This document shows, in pieces, positions 36,453 to 45,546 of a DNA stretch of 64,000 bases. The notes beneath the pieces are model-generated. The model worked only from the letters and a program-made list of their open reading frames with translations, ran no database searches and had not been told where the DNA came from. The DNA is from Paraburkholderia dinghuensis. Its GTDB lineage: Bacteria; Pseudomonadota; Gammaproteobacteria; Burkholderiales; Burkholderiaceae. Position 1 is the stretch's first letter. Each line of letters opens with the position of its first letter. Both the position numbers and the translations under genes were made by a program. Location: contig NZ_RQIS01000005.1 of the NCBI RefSeq assembly GCF_003837865.1, positions 124,001 to 188,000 of the forward strand. Direction: 5' to 3'.

Positions 36453-36480
36453 TTGAATCCCGGAAATAGGTCTCGGATTG

Positions 36481-36538
36481 CCGTTGTGAAACGGCAAGCT
36501 ATCCGTCATAAAACGGCAAGCGTGCCGTCACAAACCGG
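36481..36538 (-). promoter_or_regulatory. 11/22-bp periodic repeat upstream of DUF47-pit (possible Pho box)
   Basis: CCGTTGT, CGGCAAG, CCGTCAT, CGGCAAG, CCGTCAC, CGGCCAC begin at 36481, 36492, 36503, 36514, 36525 and 36536, exactly 11 bases apart. The 22-base units 36488-36509 and 36510-36531 agree at 17 of 22 positions. PhoB sites are 11-bp direct repeats with a CTGTCAT core, which CCGTCAT/CCGTCAC resemble. Control by PhoB or another factor is an inference. Confidence 0.5.
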
Positions 36539-36631
36539 CCACATTGTAACGTCGGACGGAAGTACCCGCACTTCTTGACGGACAGGGGCGCGGCGTTTGA
36601 CCACGGGGGTGCAAACGCGTGTTAGTGGACG

Positions 36632-38014
36632 TTACTCGCCGTAAAAAGTCTGCGCTCCGGCAAAATTATCGAATTTCGTGAATTGACCATGGAACGTAAG
36701 GCGAACAGGTCCGATCGGCCCGTTACGCTGTTTGCCGATAATGATTTCGGCGGTGCCCTTGTCGGGACTGTCGGGGTTGTACACTTCGTCGCGGTAAATG
36801 AACAGGATCACGTCCGCGTCCTGTTCGATAGCGCCCGATTCGCGCAGGTCCGACATCACCGGCCGCTTGTTCGGACGCTGCTCCAGACCCCGGTTCAGCT
36901 GTGAGAGCGCGATCACTGGAACATCAAGTTCCTTGGCGAGACTCTTGAGCGAACGCGAGATTTCGGAGATTTCCGTCGCACGGTTCTCGCCCGACGAGGA
37001 CCCGCTCATCAGCTGCAGGTAGTCGACGATGATGAGCCCGAGCTTGCCGCATTGCCGCGACAGGCGCCGGGCGCGCGAGCGCAGTTCCATTGGGTTCAGG
37101 CCGCCGGTTTCATCGATGAAGATCTGCGCCTCGCTCATTTTCTGCACGGCGTGCGTGAGTTTCGGCCAATCTTCGTCGGTCAGGCGGCCCGTGCGCATGC
37201 GGTGCTGATCCAGACGCCCGACCGAACCGAGCATACGCATGATGAGCTGCGTACCCGGCATTTCCATCGAAAACACCGCCACGGGCAAGCCGTACTCCAC
37301 GGCAACGTACTCGCCGACGTTCATCGAGAACGCGGTCTTACCCATCGACGGGCGCCCCGCCACGATGATCAGTTCGCCGCCGTGCATGCCCGAAGTCATG
37401 CGATCGAGGTCCAGGAAGCCGGTCGGCGTGCCCGTCACGTCACTCGGATTGGCCGTGTGATAGAGCGTATCGATACGCTCCACGACCTGCGTGAGCAGCG
37501 GCCCGATTTCGAGGAAACCCTGGGTGCCGCGCGCGCCGTCCTCGGCGATCGAGAACACCTTCGCCTCGGCCTCGTCGAGCAGTTGGCGCACTTCCTTGCC
37601 CTGCGGATTGAACGCGTCCGCCGAGATCTCGTCGGCGACCGACACCAGACGTCGCAGCACCGCGCGGTCGCGCACGATTTCGGCGTAGCGTCGGATGTTC
37701 GCCGCGCTCGGCGTGTTCTGCGCGAGCGCGTTCAGATACGCGAGGCCGCCCACATCTTCTGCCTTGCCGGCGTTGCCGAGCGCCTCGTAGACGGTCACCA
37801 CGTCGGCCGGGCGCGCGGACGAAATCAGGCGTCCGATATGCTCGAAGATGACGCGGTGATCGTAGCGGTAGAAGTCGCTTTGGGAGAGAAAGTCGGCAAT
37901 CCGGTCCCAGGCCGCATTGTCCAGCAACAGGCCGCCGAGTACCGATTGCTCGGCCTCGATCGAATGCGGGGGGACTTTCAGCGACTCAAGTTGGGGATCG
38001 TTCGGAGCGTTCAT
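36632..38014 (-). CDS. dnaB: Replicative DNA helicase DnaB
   Basis: Hexameric 5'-3' helicase of the replication fork, 460 residues. The N-terminal domain begins PPHSIEAEQSVLGGLL; the RecA-like domain has Walker A GRPSMGKTAF and later IIVDYLQLMSG and LSQLNRGLEQR. ATG at 38014 is preferred; the upstream TTG at 38023 would only add three residues. It lies downstream of rplI in the same direction, separated by the rplI terminator. No intein is present. Confidence 0.98.
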   Translation of the reverse strand: MNAPNDPQLESLKVPPHSIEAEQSVLGGLLLDNAAWDRIADFLSQSDFYRYDHRVIFEHIGRLISSARPADVVTVYEALGNAGKAEDVGGLAYLNALAQNTPSAANIRRYAEIVRDRAVLRRLVSVADEISADAFNPQGKEVRQLLDEAEAKVFSIAEDGARGTQGFLEIGPLLTQVVERIDTLYHTANPSDVTGTPTGFLDLDRMTSGMHGGELIIVAGRPSMGKTAFSMNVGEYVAVEYGLPVAVFSMEMPGTQLIMRMLGSVGRLDQHRMRTGRLTDEDWPKLTHAVQKMSEAQIFIDETGGLNPMELRSRARRLSRQCGKLGLIIVDYLQLMSGSSSGENRATEISEISRSLKSLAKELDVPVIALSQLNRGLEQRPNKRPVMSDLRESGAIEQDADVILFIYRDEVYNPDSPDKGTAEIIIGKQRNGPIGPVRLTFHGQFTKFDNFAGAQTFYGE

Positions 38015-38091
38015 GAGGGGCAATTATCGGACAAGCCGCCCGTCAGGAACAAGCAGCAAAACAGCAAAACTTCTGCGACCCGGCACACAAC

Positions 38092-38126
38092 AAAAAAGGC
38101 AGAAGCCGTTGGGCTCCTGCCTTTTT
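38092..38126 (-). terminator. Intrinsic terminator of the rpsF-priB-rpsR-rplI operon
   Basis: GGCAG (38098-38102) pairs with CTGCC (38117-38121), with an inner AGCC/GGCT stem around GTTG. Six A (38092-38097) give the U run on the minus strand. Confidence 0.88.
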
Positions 38127-38170
38127 CAAAATGACGGCGATCGAGCGGCCCTGGCGAGCCGCTGCGGCGC

Positions 38171-38623
38171 TCAGGCGTGCTCGCCCAGCACCGACACTGT
38201 GACGTCGACGAGGACGTCGGTGTGCAGCGAAACGTGCACCGGGTGGTCGCCCACCATCTTCAGCGGGCCTTCCGGCAGGCGCACTTGCGCCTTTTCCACT
38301 GCGAAGCCCTGCTTCGTCAGCGCGTCGGCGATGTCGGCGTTCGTGACCGAGCCGAACAGACGGCCGTCCACACCAGCCTTCTGGCCGATCTGAACGGTCA
38401 GGCCGTTCAGCTTCTCGCCTTCTGCCTGAGCGGCTGCCAGCTTTGCAGCGGCGGCCTTTTCGAGTTCGGCGCGGCGAACTTCGAATTCGGCGATCGCGTC
38501 CTTCGTTGCACGGCGTGCCTTCTTGTTCGGGATCAGGAAGTTACGGGCGTAACCGTCCTTCACCTTGACGATGTCGCCGAGGTTACCCAGGTTGACGACT
38601 TTTTCGAGAAGAATGATCTGCAT
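38171..38623 (-). CDS. rplI: 50S ribosomal protein L9
   Basis: Large-subunit protein of 150 residues, full length. The N-terminal domain is [32 protein letters not shown]-like and is followed by the long connecting helix (about 41-75, Ala/Glu/Lys-rich) and the C-terminal RNA-binding domain. Last gene of the S6 operon. Confidence 0.98.
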   Translation of the reverse strand: MQIILLEKVVNLGNLGDIVKVKDGYARNFLIPNKKARRATKDAIAEFEVRRAELEKAAAAKLAAAQAEGEKLNGLTVQIGQKAGVDGRLFGSVTNADIADALTKQGFAVEKAQVRLPEGPLKMVGDHPVHVSLHTDVLVDVTVSVLGEHA

Positions 38624-38650
38624 TCGGATGCTCCTTATAGCGTCGTCGGG

Positions 38651-38926
38651 TTAGGCCTTGTGCTGGTCCGTGTACGGCATCAGCGCGAGGAAACGCGCGC
38701 GCTTGATAGCCGTGTCCAGCTGACGCTGATAGTGGGCCTTGGTACCCGTCAGACGCGCCGGCGTGATCTTGCCGTTCTCGCCGATGAAGTCCTTCAGCGT
38801 TTCGATGTCCTTGTAGTCGATCTGTTCGACGCTTGCAGCCGTGAAGCGGCAGAACTTCTTGCGCTTGAAGAGCGGGTTTTGCTGTTGACGACGCTTGTCG
38901 AATTTTTTACCAGTCGGGCGGGGCAT
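38651..38926 (-). CDS. rpsR: 30S ribosomal protein S18
   Basis: Small-subunit protein of 91 residues that binds with S6 to 16S rRNA. Family segments: [48 protein letters not shown]. It starts 2 bases after the priB stop. Confidence 0.98.
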   Translation of the reverse strand: MPRPTGKKFDKRRQQQNPLFKRKKFCRFTAASVEQIDYKDIETLKDFIGENGKITPARLTGTKAHYQRQLDTAIKRARFLALMPYTDQHKA

Positions 38927-38928
38927 GA

Positions 38929-39228
38929 TTAGTCCTTTCCTGTACCTTGCATTTCTGTGATGTGAAACACCAGGGTTCGTGCGTTGCGGTGTTTTTTCGC
39001 CAGAAAACCCGTGAAAAGCGTCTCGACGCCCATCTCACAGCTTTCCAGCTTGCCGCATGCCTCACCGGCGGCCACCGCATCCATCGTCAGTTCCACGAGG
39101 CGGGCGATACCGGCCTCGACGACTTCGGTGCGGTGATGCAACGTGCAGCTTGCGATCGGAACGCCGGCCGGGGTGTACCGCACCGGTTCGCGTTCGACGA
39201 CGCTAGCCGTCAGTTGCAGCCTGTTCAC
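38929..39228 (-). CDS. priB: Primosomal replication protein PriB
   Basis: OB-fold single-stranded DNA-binding protein of 99 residues that works with PriA in restarting stalled forks. N-terminus [11 protein letters not shown] and [16 protein letters not shown] are typical. The start codon is GTG. It lies between rpsF and rpsR, the standard position in beta- and gamma-proteobacteria. Confidence 0.95.
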   Translation of the reverse strand: MNRLQLTASVVEREPVRYTPAGVPIASCTLHHRTEVVEAGIARLVELTMDAVAAGEACGKLESCEMGVETLFTGFLAKKHRNARTLVFHITEMQGTGKD

Positions 39229-39274
39229 GTGGCGAATTTACACAAACGCGCTTGAATCCTGATGGCTTGATTAA

Positions 39275-39646
39275 TTAAGCCTGCGCTTCGGTCGGCTGGG
39301 CAGCCGCCTTCTTGGCTTCTTCGCGCTGCACTTCCTTCATCATCGGCGACGGGCCGGTTTCGGCCTTCTTCATCTTGACGATCAGGTGACGCAGAACGGC
39401 GTCGTTGAACTTGAACGCGTGTTCCAGCTCGTCGAGCGTGGTCTGGTCGCATTCGATGTTCATGCAGACGTAGTGAGCCTTCGCGAGTTTCTCGATCATG
39501 TAGGCCAGTTGACGACGGCCCCAGTCTTCGATGCGGTGGATCTGGCCACCGTGCGACGTGATCGTGCCCTTGTAGCGCTCGATCATCGCGGGCACTTGCT
39601 CGCTTTGATCGGGGTGCACGATAAAGACGATTTCATAATGACGCAT
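39275..39646 (-). CDS. rpsF: 30S ribosomal protein S6
   Basis: Small-subunit protein of 123 residues. It begins [17 protein letters not shown] and contains [17 protein letters not shown]. The C-terminal tail (about 100-123) is charged and Ala-rich. Start taken at the ATG giving MRHYEIV; the longer frame adds 20 unconserved residues. First gene of the rpsF-priB-rpsR-rplI operon. Confidence 0.98.
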   Translation of the reverse strand: MRHYEIVFIVHPDQSEQVPAMIERYKGTITSHGGQIHRIEDWGRRQLAYMIEKLAKAHYVCMNIECDQTTLDELEHAFKFNDAVLRHLIVKMKKAETGPSPMMKEVQREEAKKAAAQPTEAQA

Positions 39647-39720
39647 ACACACTCCTTGTGCTGACTTTTGGATAGAAGCCGCCCGGGCGTCGAACCGGTG
39701 CGGCAAGTGAGAAGCCGAAG

Positions 39721-39749
39721 ATTGTAACGCGACAGCACTGCGCGCGCAA
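39721..39749 (-). promoter_or_regulatory. Probable sigma-70 promoter of the rpsF operon
   Basis: Minus strand TTGCGC (39744-39749) and TACAAT (39721-39726) with a 17-base spacer. This is about 75 bases upstream of the rpsF start. Confidence 0.55.
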
Positions 39750-39902
39750 CTGAAATCGGCCGGGCAAGGTATGGATCGTGCCGCGAATCGGGCGTGTTTT
39801 CAATGACTTGCGCGGCGCCTCGTCCATGGGGCGCTAGCCGTGAAAGCTCCGCGCGGGCTCTTTCAGGTTTTCACGGGCCCTTCGTGGCCGTTCAGTGGTC
39901 GT

Positions 39903-40787
39903 TCAGCCGCCGCCCAGCCGCGCGAGGAGCGCGTCGCGCAGGCCTGTGAGCACCCCAGCCTCTCCGTCGGTAACAGCCCACCAGGTCATGCCATCCGCCT
40001 CCCAGCGCGCAAGCGCGTAGCCCTCGCTGGTGGGCGGCGGGCTCGCCGTCACGGCGGGCCCTGTGCTGCCCGGCGGGAACACGTAGACATCGATCACGTG
40101 CTTGTCGTGGTGATAGATGAGCACCGCCACGCGTTCGCGCCCCACATAGTCGAGCCGCCCGCCGACGAGCGGATAGCCCGCCGCCGCGAGATCCTCGACG
40201 GGCGGCGCATAGTCGATCTTGCCGTTGAACCACGGCTTGACCGTGTGCTTGTCCGTCGAGATCACATCGAGGTCGCGACCCGAGATCTGGGCGCGGACGT
40301 GGCTCGACACGATTTCGTCGACGAACGCGCCGCCTGCCGCCGGATGGCGCAGATTCAGCGCCGCCGCGAGTCCGAGCGCGAAGAGCACGAGCAGTGCACC
40401 AGTCAGCCAGCTGAATCCCGCCGACGGCGTGCCCACACGACCGCCGGAGCCGATTCCGTCGAGACGTGGCCAGGTAAGCCAGGACGACGCGCCCCAGCCC
40501 GGTTTGCGCGCGCGCGGACGCACGGGTTGCGCGCCGGTTTCTCGCGCGAATGCATCCTCACCCGAAGCGATCGGCGGCAAAGCGGCAGTGATGCGCGCAC
40601 CGAGCGCCTCGGGCGCGCGGTAATAGGTCGCCGATCTCGTGGCCTTCGAAATCGCCTGCACAACCTGCTCTTCGTGCTGGCATTGCGCGCATCCAGCCAT
40701 GTGCTCACGCACGCGCAGTTCGTCGCCGGCAGAAAGTTCGCGGTCGACGCTAGCGTCGACGAGTGGGTGCGCGTCGTCACAGTTCAT
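39903..40787 (-). CDS. Membrane anti-sigma factor with zinc-finger (ZAS-like) N-terminus
   Basis: Predicted anti-sigma factor of 294 residues. The N-terminal 40 residues have the zinc-binding HxxxCxxC motif (His29, Cys33, Cys36) of ZAS/zf-HC2 anti-sigma factors. One membrane helix is at about 127-144, then a periplasmic domain of about 150 residues (DEIVSSHVRAQ, IYHHDKHVIDVYVFP). It should hold the ECF sigma factor inactive until an outside signal is sensed. Its start overlaps the sigma gene stop by 4 bases. Confidence 0.85.
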   Translation of the reverse strand: MNCDDAHPLVDASVDRELSAGDELRVREHMAGCAQCQHEEQVVQAISKATRSATYYRAPEALGARITAALPPIASGEDAFARETGAQPVRPRARKPGWGASSWLTWPRLDGIGSGGRVGTPSAGFSWLTGALLVLFALGLAAALNLRHPAAGGAFVDEIVSSHVRAQISGRDLDVISTDKHTVKPWFNGKIDYAPPVEDLAAAGYPLVGGRLDYVGRERVAVLIYHHDKHVIDVYVFPPGSTGPAVTASPPPTSEGYALARWEADGMTWWAVTDGEAGVLTGLRDALLARLGGG

Positions 40788-41539
40788 CGAGCGCCTCCCT
40801 CCGTAGTGTGGCCGCTCGTACGCGGCTGCGGTCCGCCGTCGACGGCCGGTTCCTCGCGGACCCGGCCGTCGTTTTCCCGGACGGATGGTCTCCCTGGCTG
40901 ACTGCTTTCCCCATTGCCTGGGCTGTTGCTCTTTACTTGCCGCACCTGTGGTGCGTCGTAATCCGTGCGCCCCTGTTGAGCCGCCAGCAGCGTCGCGAGG
41001 CGCCGGCGTCCACGCGCGAGCCGCGACATCACAGTCCCGACCGGCACGTCCACGATCACCGCGATCTCGCGATAACTCAAATCCTCCATCTCGCGCAACA
41101 CCAGCACTTCGCGATACTCGACCGGCAGCCGTTGCAGCGCATCCTGCACGTTGCGCGCGTCCTCCGCGCGCATCGCGAGTGTTTCCGGATCTTCGCTCGC
41201 GGTCTCCCAGCCTTCGGGCGGCCTGTCGTCGCGCAGTTCGTCGATGGGCGTCACTACTTCCGACGTCGACCGCCGCCGCCATTCGTCGTACCAGACGCGC
41301 CGCACGATCGTCAGAAGCCAGGGGCGCGCAAGGTCACCGTGAAACGTGTCGAAAAAACGGAATGCCCGCAGGTACGCCTCCTGGGCGATGTCCTCGGCAT
41401 CGCGCGAATTGTGCGAGAGCCAGCGCGCGAGGTTGTAGGCCGCGTCCAGATGCGGCATCGCGAGCGACTGAAAACGGCGGCTGCGCGCAGCCTCATCGCT
41501 TTCAGACGGATCGATCTGCTCGTTCGCGCTCGCGCCCAC
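40784..41539 (-). CDS. ECF-type RNA polymerase sigma factor
   Basis: Alternative sigma factor of 251 residues. Region 2 is about residues 25-95 (LDAAYNLARWLSHNSRDAEDIAQEAYLRAFRFF) and region 4 about 130-190 (LPVEYREVLVLREMEDLSYREIAVI, then VGTVMSRLARGRRRL). A polar 60-residue tail follows, unusual in length. It is the first gene of the pair with its anti-sigma factor. A GGGAATAC sequence on the minus strand (41625-41632) could be an autoregulated -35 element, but no clear -10 is seen. Confidence 0.9.
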   Translation of the reverse strand: MGASANEQIDPSESDEAARSRRFQSLAMPHLDAAYNLARWLSHNSRDAEDIAQEAYLRAFRFFDTFHGDLARPWLLTIVRRVWYDEWRRRSTSEVVTPIDELRDDRPPEGWETASEDPETLAMRAEDARNVQDALQRLPVEYREVLVLREMEDLSYREIAVIVDVPVGTVMSRLARGRRRLATLLAAQQGRTDYDAPQVRQVKSNSPGNGESSQPGRPSVRENDGRVREEPAVDGGPQPRTSGHTTEGGAR

Positions 41540-41752
41540 GCTCGCCCCTCGTGCCCACTACGGTGTCCCTCGTCCTTCGAACCGCCGTCACCTTCCTGCT
41601 AGCACTACCGGCACCGCAGCAAGTGTATTCCCGCTTTAGCTTTTCGCGAGCGAAAAATAAATCGCGAATGGGCAGCGCGATCAGGTGGGACGACCGTCAC
41701 ATCCGCTCCACAGGAGGTCCCTATGCCCTCCCGCCTGAAGCGGCGCGGCAGA

Positions 41753-42667
41753 TCAGGTCGCTGCGCCGCTCCAGTACCCGGGCTGCGTATAGGCCTGCTT
41801 GAGGTAATCGATGAAATAGCGCACCCGGGCCGGCACGTAACGCTGCTGCGGATAGACCGCGAGGATGTCGTAGTCGGGCAGCGCATAGTCGTCGAGTACC
41901 GTTTCGAGTTCGCCGCGCGCGAGTTGCGCGTCGATCTCCCACGTGGACCGCCAGCCGAGCCCAAGCCCTTCCGCGGCCCAGCGATGCAACAGTTCGCCGT
42001 CGTTGCAGTCGAGCGTGCCGCTCACGCGCACTGTCACGAGCTTGCCGTTGCGCCGGAAATACCAGCCGCGGTTCTGCCCGCCCTGCAGGTTGAACGCGAG
42101 ACAGTTGTGGTTCTGCAGGTCTTCGAGCGTCTTCGGCCTGCCATGTCGGCGAAAGTAGTCGGGCGTGCCACACACCACGCGCCGGTTCGACGCCAGTTTT
42201 ACGGCGACGAAGTTCGGATCGACCGCGCCGCCAATCCGGATCGACAGGTCGTATCCCTCGCGCACGAGATCGACCACGCGATCGGTCAGGTTGAACGACA
42301 TCTGGAGTTCGGGCTTGTCGGCAAGAAACGCGGGCGCGAGTGGCGCGACATGCTTGCGCCCGAAGGCCGCCGGCGCCGACACGATCAGATGCCCGTTCAC
42401 GACGCGGCGCCCAGCCGAGAGTTCGTTTTCCGCCTGCTCCCATTCCGCGAGGAGGCCGCGGCAGCGCTCGAGAAATGCCCCGCCCTCTTCGCTCACGACG
42501 AGCCGCCGTGTCGAGCGATACAGAAGCTTCACGCCGAGCCGTTTCTCCAGCGCATCAATGCGTCGCCCGAGAATCACGGGCGACACGCCCTCCTCGAGCG
42601 CCGCTGCCGCGAGGCTGCCAGCCTGGACGACGCGCACGAACGTTTCGATCTGCTTGAAGCGGTCCAC
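41753..42667 (-). CDS. LysR family transcriptional regulator, divergent from gcl
   Basis: 304-residue LysR protein. HTH at residues 1-60 (DRFKQIETFVRVVQAGSLAAAALEEGVSP) and a ligand-binding domain after 90 (VNGHLIVSAPAAFGRKHVAP). The start is GTG at 42667 because GGAGA lies 6-10 bases upstream and the helix begins at DRFKQ; the longer frame is unlike LysR proteins. It is transcribed away from gcl, so it probably regulates the gcl-hyi-glxR operon with a glyoxylate-related inducer. Confidence 0.88.
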   Translation of the reverse strand: MDRFKQIETFVRVVQAGSLAAAALEEGVSPVILGRRIDALEKRLGVKLLYRSTRRLVVSEEGGAFLERCRGLLAEWEQAENELSAGRRVVNGHLIVSAPAAFGRKHVAPLAPAFLADKPELQMSFNLTDRVVDLVREGYDLSIRIGGAVDPNFVAVKLASNRRVVCGTPDYFRRHGRPKTLEDLQNHNCLAFNLQGGQNRGWYFRRNGKLVTVRVSGTLDCNDGELLHRWAAEGLGLGWRSTWEIDAQLARGELETVLDDYALPDYDILAVYPQQRYVPARVRYFIDYLKQAYTQPGYWSGAAT

Positions 42668-42812
42668 GGGGTGTCTCCTCTCTCCACGGCATTCGATACT
42701 TTTAGTTTCGAAATAAGCGACATGGACTGATCTTATCAAACCTTTCGTACGATCCTAAAGTGCGTCTCAACAACCCGTAATCTGTGCAGTTCGCGAAATT
42801 CAGGAGACAGTC

Positions 42813-44594
42813 ATGGCCAAAATGAGAGCCGTCGACGCCGCGGTACTGGTACTCGAGAAAGAAGGGATCGACACGGCCTTTGGCGTGCCGGGCGCTGCCA
42901 TCAACCCGTTCTATTCGGCGCTCAGGAAGGCCGGTGGCATCACGCACCTGCTCGCGCGCCACGTCGAGGGCGCTTCGCACATGGCCGAGGGTTATACGCG
43001 CGCCGCGCCGGGCAATATTGGCGTGTGCATCGGCACGTCGGGACCGGCCGGGACCGACATGATCACCGGGCTCTATTCGGCGTGGGCGGACTCGATTCCG
43101 ATCCTCGCGATCACCGGTCAGGCTCCGCGCGCCAGGCTCTATAAAGAAGACTTCCAGGCCGTCGACATCGAGTCGATCGCCAAGCCCGTCACCAAGTGGG
43201 CCGTGACGGTGCGCGAGCCCGCCCTCGTGCCGCGCGTATTCCAGCAGGCATTCCACCTGATGCGCTCGGGCCGCCCGGGTCCGGTGCTGGTCGATCTGCC
43301 GATCGACGTGCAACTCGCGGAAATCGAATTCGACATCGACCTCTACGAGCCGCTTCCGCTCTACAAACCGAAGGCAACGCGCAAGCAGATCGAAGCCGCG
43401 CTTGCGCTGCTCAACGCGAGCGAGAAGCCGCTCATCGTCTCTGGCGGCGGCGTGATCAACGCAGTTGCAGAAGATCTGCTCGTCAAGTTTGCCGAAACGG
43501 TCGGCGTTCCTGTTATCCCGACGCTGATGTCATGGGGCGCTATCGCCGACGATCACCCGCTCATGGCCGGCATGGTCGGTCTGCAGACGTCGCATCGATA
43601 CGGCAACGCGACAATGCTCGCCTCCGACTTCGTACTCGGCATCGGCAATCGCTGGGCGAATCGCCACACGGGTAGCGTCGAGGTGTACACGAAGGGCCGC
43701 AAGTTCGTGCACGTCGACATCGAGCCAACGCAGATCGGCCGCGTGTTCGGCCCGGATCTCGGCATCGTGTCGGACGCGAAGGCCGCGCTCGAACTCTTCG
43801 TCGAAGTCGCGCAGGAATGGAAAGCCGCGGGGAAGCTCAAGGATCGCGGCGCGTGGGTCGCGGACTGCCAGCAGCGCAAGCGCACGATGCACCGCAAGAC
43901 GCACTTCGATGTCACGCCGATCAAGCCGCAGCGCGTGTACGAAGAGATGAACAAGGTGTTCGGGCGCGATACGTGCTACGTGAGCACCATCGGCCTTTCG
44001 CAGATCGCCGGTGCCCAGTTCCTGCACGTCTACAAGGCGCGTAACTGGATCAACTGCGGCCAGGCGGGCCCGCTCGGCTGGACGATTCCCGCGGCGCTCG
44101 GCGTGCGCGCGGCCGACCCTACCCGCCCGATCGTCGCGCTCTCCGGCGACTACGACTTCCAGTTCCTCATCGAGGAACTTGCCGTCGGCGCGCAGTTCAA
44201 GCTGCCCTACGTTCATGTCGTGGTGAACAACTCGTACCTCGGCCTGATCCGCCAGGCTCAGCGCCAGTTCGACATGGACTTCTGCGTGCAGCTTGCGTTC
44301 GAGAACATCAACGCGCCTGAGCTCAACGGCTACGGCGTCGATCACATCGCCGTCGCCGAAGGGCTCGGCTGCAAGGCGCTGCGCGTCTTCAAACCCGAAG
44401 AGATCGCGCCGGCGCTCAAACAGGCGCAGTCGATGGCCGCCGAGTTCAGCGTGCCGGTCGTGGTCGAAGTCATCCTCGAGCGCGTGACCAATATCTCGAT
44501 GGGCACCGAGATCGACGCGATCAACGAATTCGAAGAACTTGCCGAAAAGCCCGAACACGCACCGACCGCGATCGCAGTGCCGGACGAAGCGTAA
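42813..44594 (+). CDS. gcl: Glyoxylate carboligase
   Basis: Thiamine-diphosphate enzyme of 593 residues, the same length as E. coli Gcl, which joins two glyoxylates to tartronate semialdehyde with CO2 release. The usual catalytic Glu of ThDP enzymes is Val51 ([12 protein letters not shown]), the known special feature of Gcl. The ThDP site [12 protein letters not shown] is present. It heads the gcl-hyi-glxR operon. Confidence 0.97.
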   Translation: MAKMRAVDAAVLVLEKEGIDTAFGVPGAAINPFYSALRKAGGITHLLARHVEGASHMAEGYTRAAPGNIGVCIGTSGPAGTDMITGLYSAWADSIPILAITGQAPRARLYKEDFQAVDIESIAKPVTKWAVTVREPALVPRVFQQAFHLMRSGRPGPVLVDLPIDVQLAEIEFDIDLYEPLPLYKPKATRKQIEAALALLNASEKPLIVSGGGVINAVAEDLLVKFAETVGVPVIPTLMSWGAIADDHPLMAGMVGLQTSHRYGNATMLASDFVLGIGNRWANRHTGSVEVYTKGRKFVHVDIEPTQIGRVFGPDLGIVSDAKAALELFVEVAQEWKAAGKLKDRGAWVADCQQRKRTMHRKTHFDVTPIKPQRVYEEMNKVFGRDTCYVSTIGLSQIAGAQFLHVYKARNWINCGQAGPLGWTIPAALGVRAADPTRPIVALSGDYDFQFLIEELAVGAQFKLPYVHVVVNNSYLGLIRQAQRQFDMDFCVQLAFENINAPELNGYGVDHIAVAEGLGCKALRVFKPEEIAPALKQAQSMAAEFSVPVVVEVILERVTNISMGTEIDAINEFEELAEKPEHAPTAIAVPDEA

Positions 44595-44688
44595 GCGTTA
44601 CCCCCTGCTGACCGCCTTGCGGTGTGCACCCCGGTTCACCGCAAGGCGATTCAGATTCATCCACTGACCGACCAGCGAGACAAGCACC

Positions 44689-45486
44689 ATGCCGAAATTC
44701 GCAGCAAACCTCACCATGCTGTTCAACGAAGTGCCGTTCCTCGACCGCTTTGCCGCAGCCGCCGAGGCGGGCTTCGACGCCGTGGAATTCCTGTTCCCCT
44801 ATCCGTACAAAGCCAGCGAACTAGCCGAACGGCTCGACGCACACAAGCTCAAACTCGTGCTTCACAACCTGCCCGCTGGAAACTGGGAAGCAGGCGAGCG
44901 CGGCATCGCCTGCCTGCCCGGACGCAAAGGCGAGTTCCAGGAGGGCGTGGGCAGCGCAATCGAGTACGCGAAAGCGCTCAAGGTGCCGCAACTGAACTGC
45001 CTCGTCGGTATCCCGACGGCCGGCGTTTCGCGCGACGCCGCGCTCGCCAACATCGTCGACAACCTGACGTTCGCCGCGGCCGCGCTCAAACGCGAGGGCA
45101 TCCGCCTGCTCGTGGAGCCATGCAATTCGTACGACATTCCGGGATTCGCGCTCAACCGTTCGGCCGAAGCGCTCGACGTGATCGCGAAGACGGGCTCGGA
45201 AAACGTCTTCCTGCAGTACGACATCTATCACATGCAGCGCATGGAAGGCGAACTCGCGGCGACGATCAAAAAGCACTTCGCGAAGATCGCGCACATCCAG
45301 CTCGCCGACAACCCGGGCCGCAACGAACCGGGCACCGGTGAAATCAACTACCCGTTCCTGTTCGACCTGCTCGATACGCTCGGATATGAAGGTCATATCG
45401 GATGCGAATACAAGCCGCGCACGACGACACTCGACGGTCTCGGGTGGCTGCGTGGCGCACGGGAGCGCTCGGCCGCGCTCGCGTAA
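44689..45486 (+). CDS. hyi: Hydroxypyruvate isomerase
   Basis: TIM-barrel isomerase of 265 residues that interconverts hydroxypyruvate and tartronate semialdehyde. Begins MPKFAANLTMLFNEVPFLDRFAAA; metal ligands are in LVEPCNSYDIPGF and QYDIYHMQRMEG, with GCEYKPRTTT near the end. It is 94 bases after gcl and 60 before glxR. Confidence 0.95.
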   Translation: MPKFAANLTMLFNEVPFLDRFAAAAEAGFDAVEFLFPYPYKASELAERLDAHKLKLVLHNLPAGNWEAGERGIACLPGRKGEFQEGVGSAIEYAKALKVPQLNCLVGIPTAGVSRDAALANIVDNLTFAAAALKREGIRLLVEPCNSYDIPGFALNRSAEALDVIAKTGSENVFLQYDIYHMQRMEGELAATIKKHFAKIAHIQLADNPGRNEPGTGEINYPFLFDLLDTLGYEGHIGCEYKPRTTTLDGLGWLRGARERSAALA

Positions 45487-45546
45487 GCGCGCCGCATTCA
45501 ATCGCGCATCCAACCATATACACAGGACTCAACGGAGAACCGCAAG

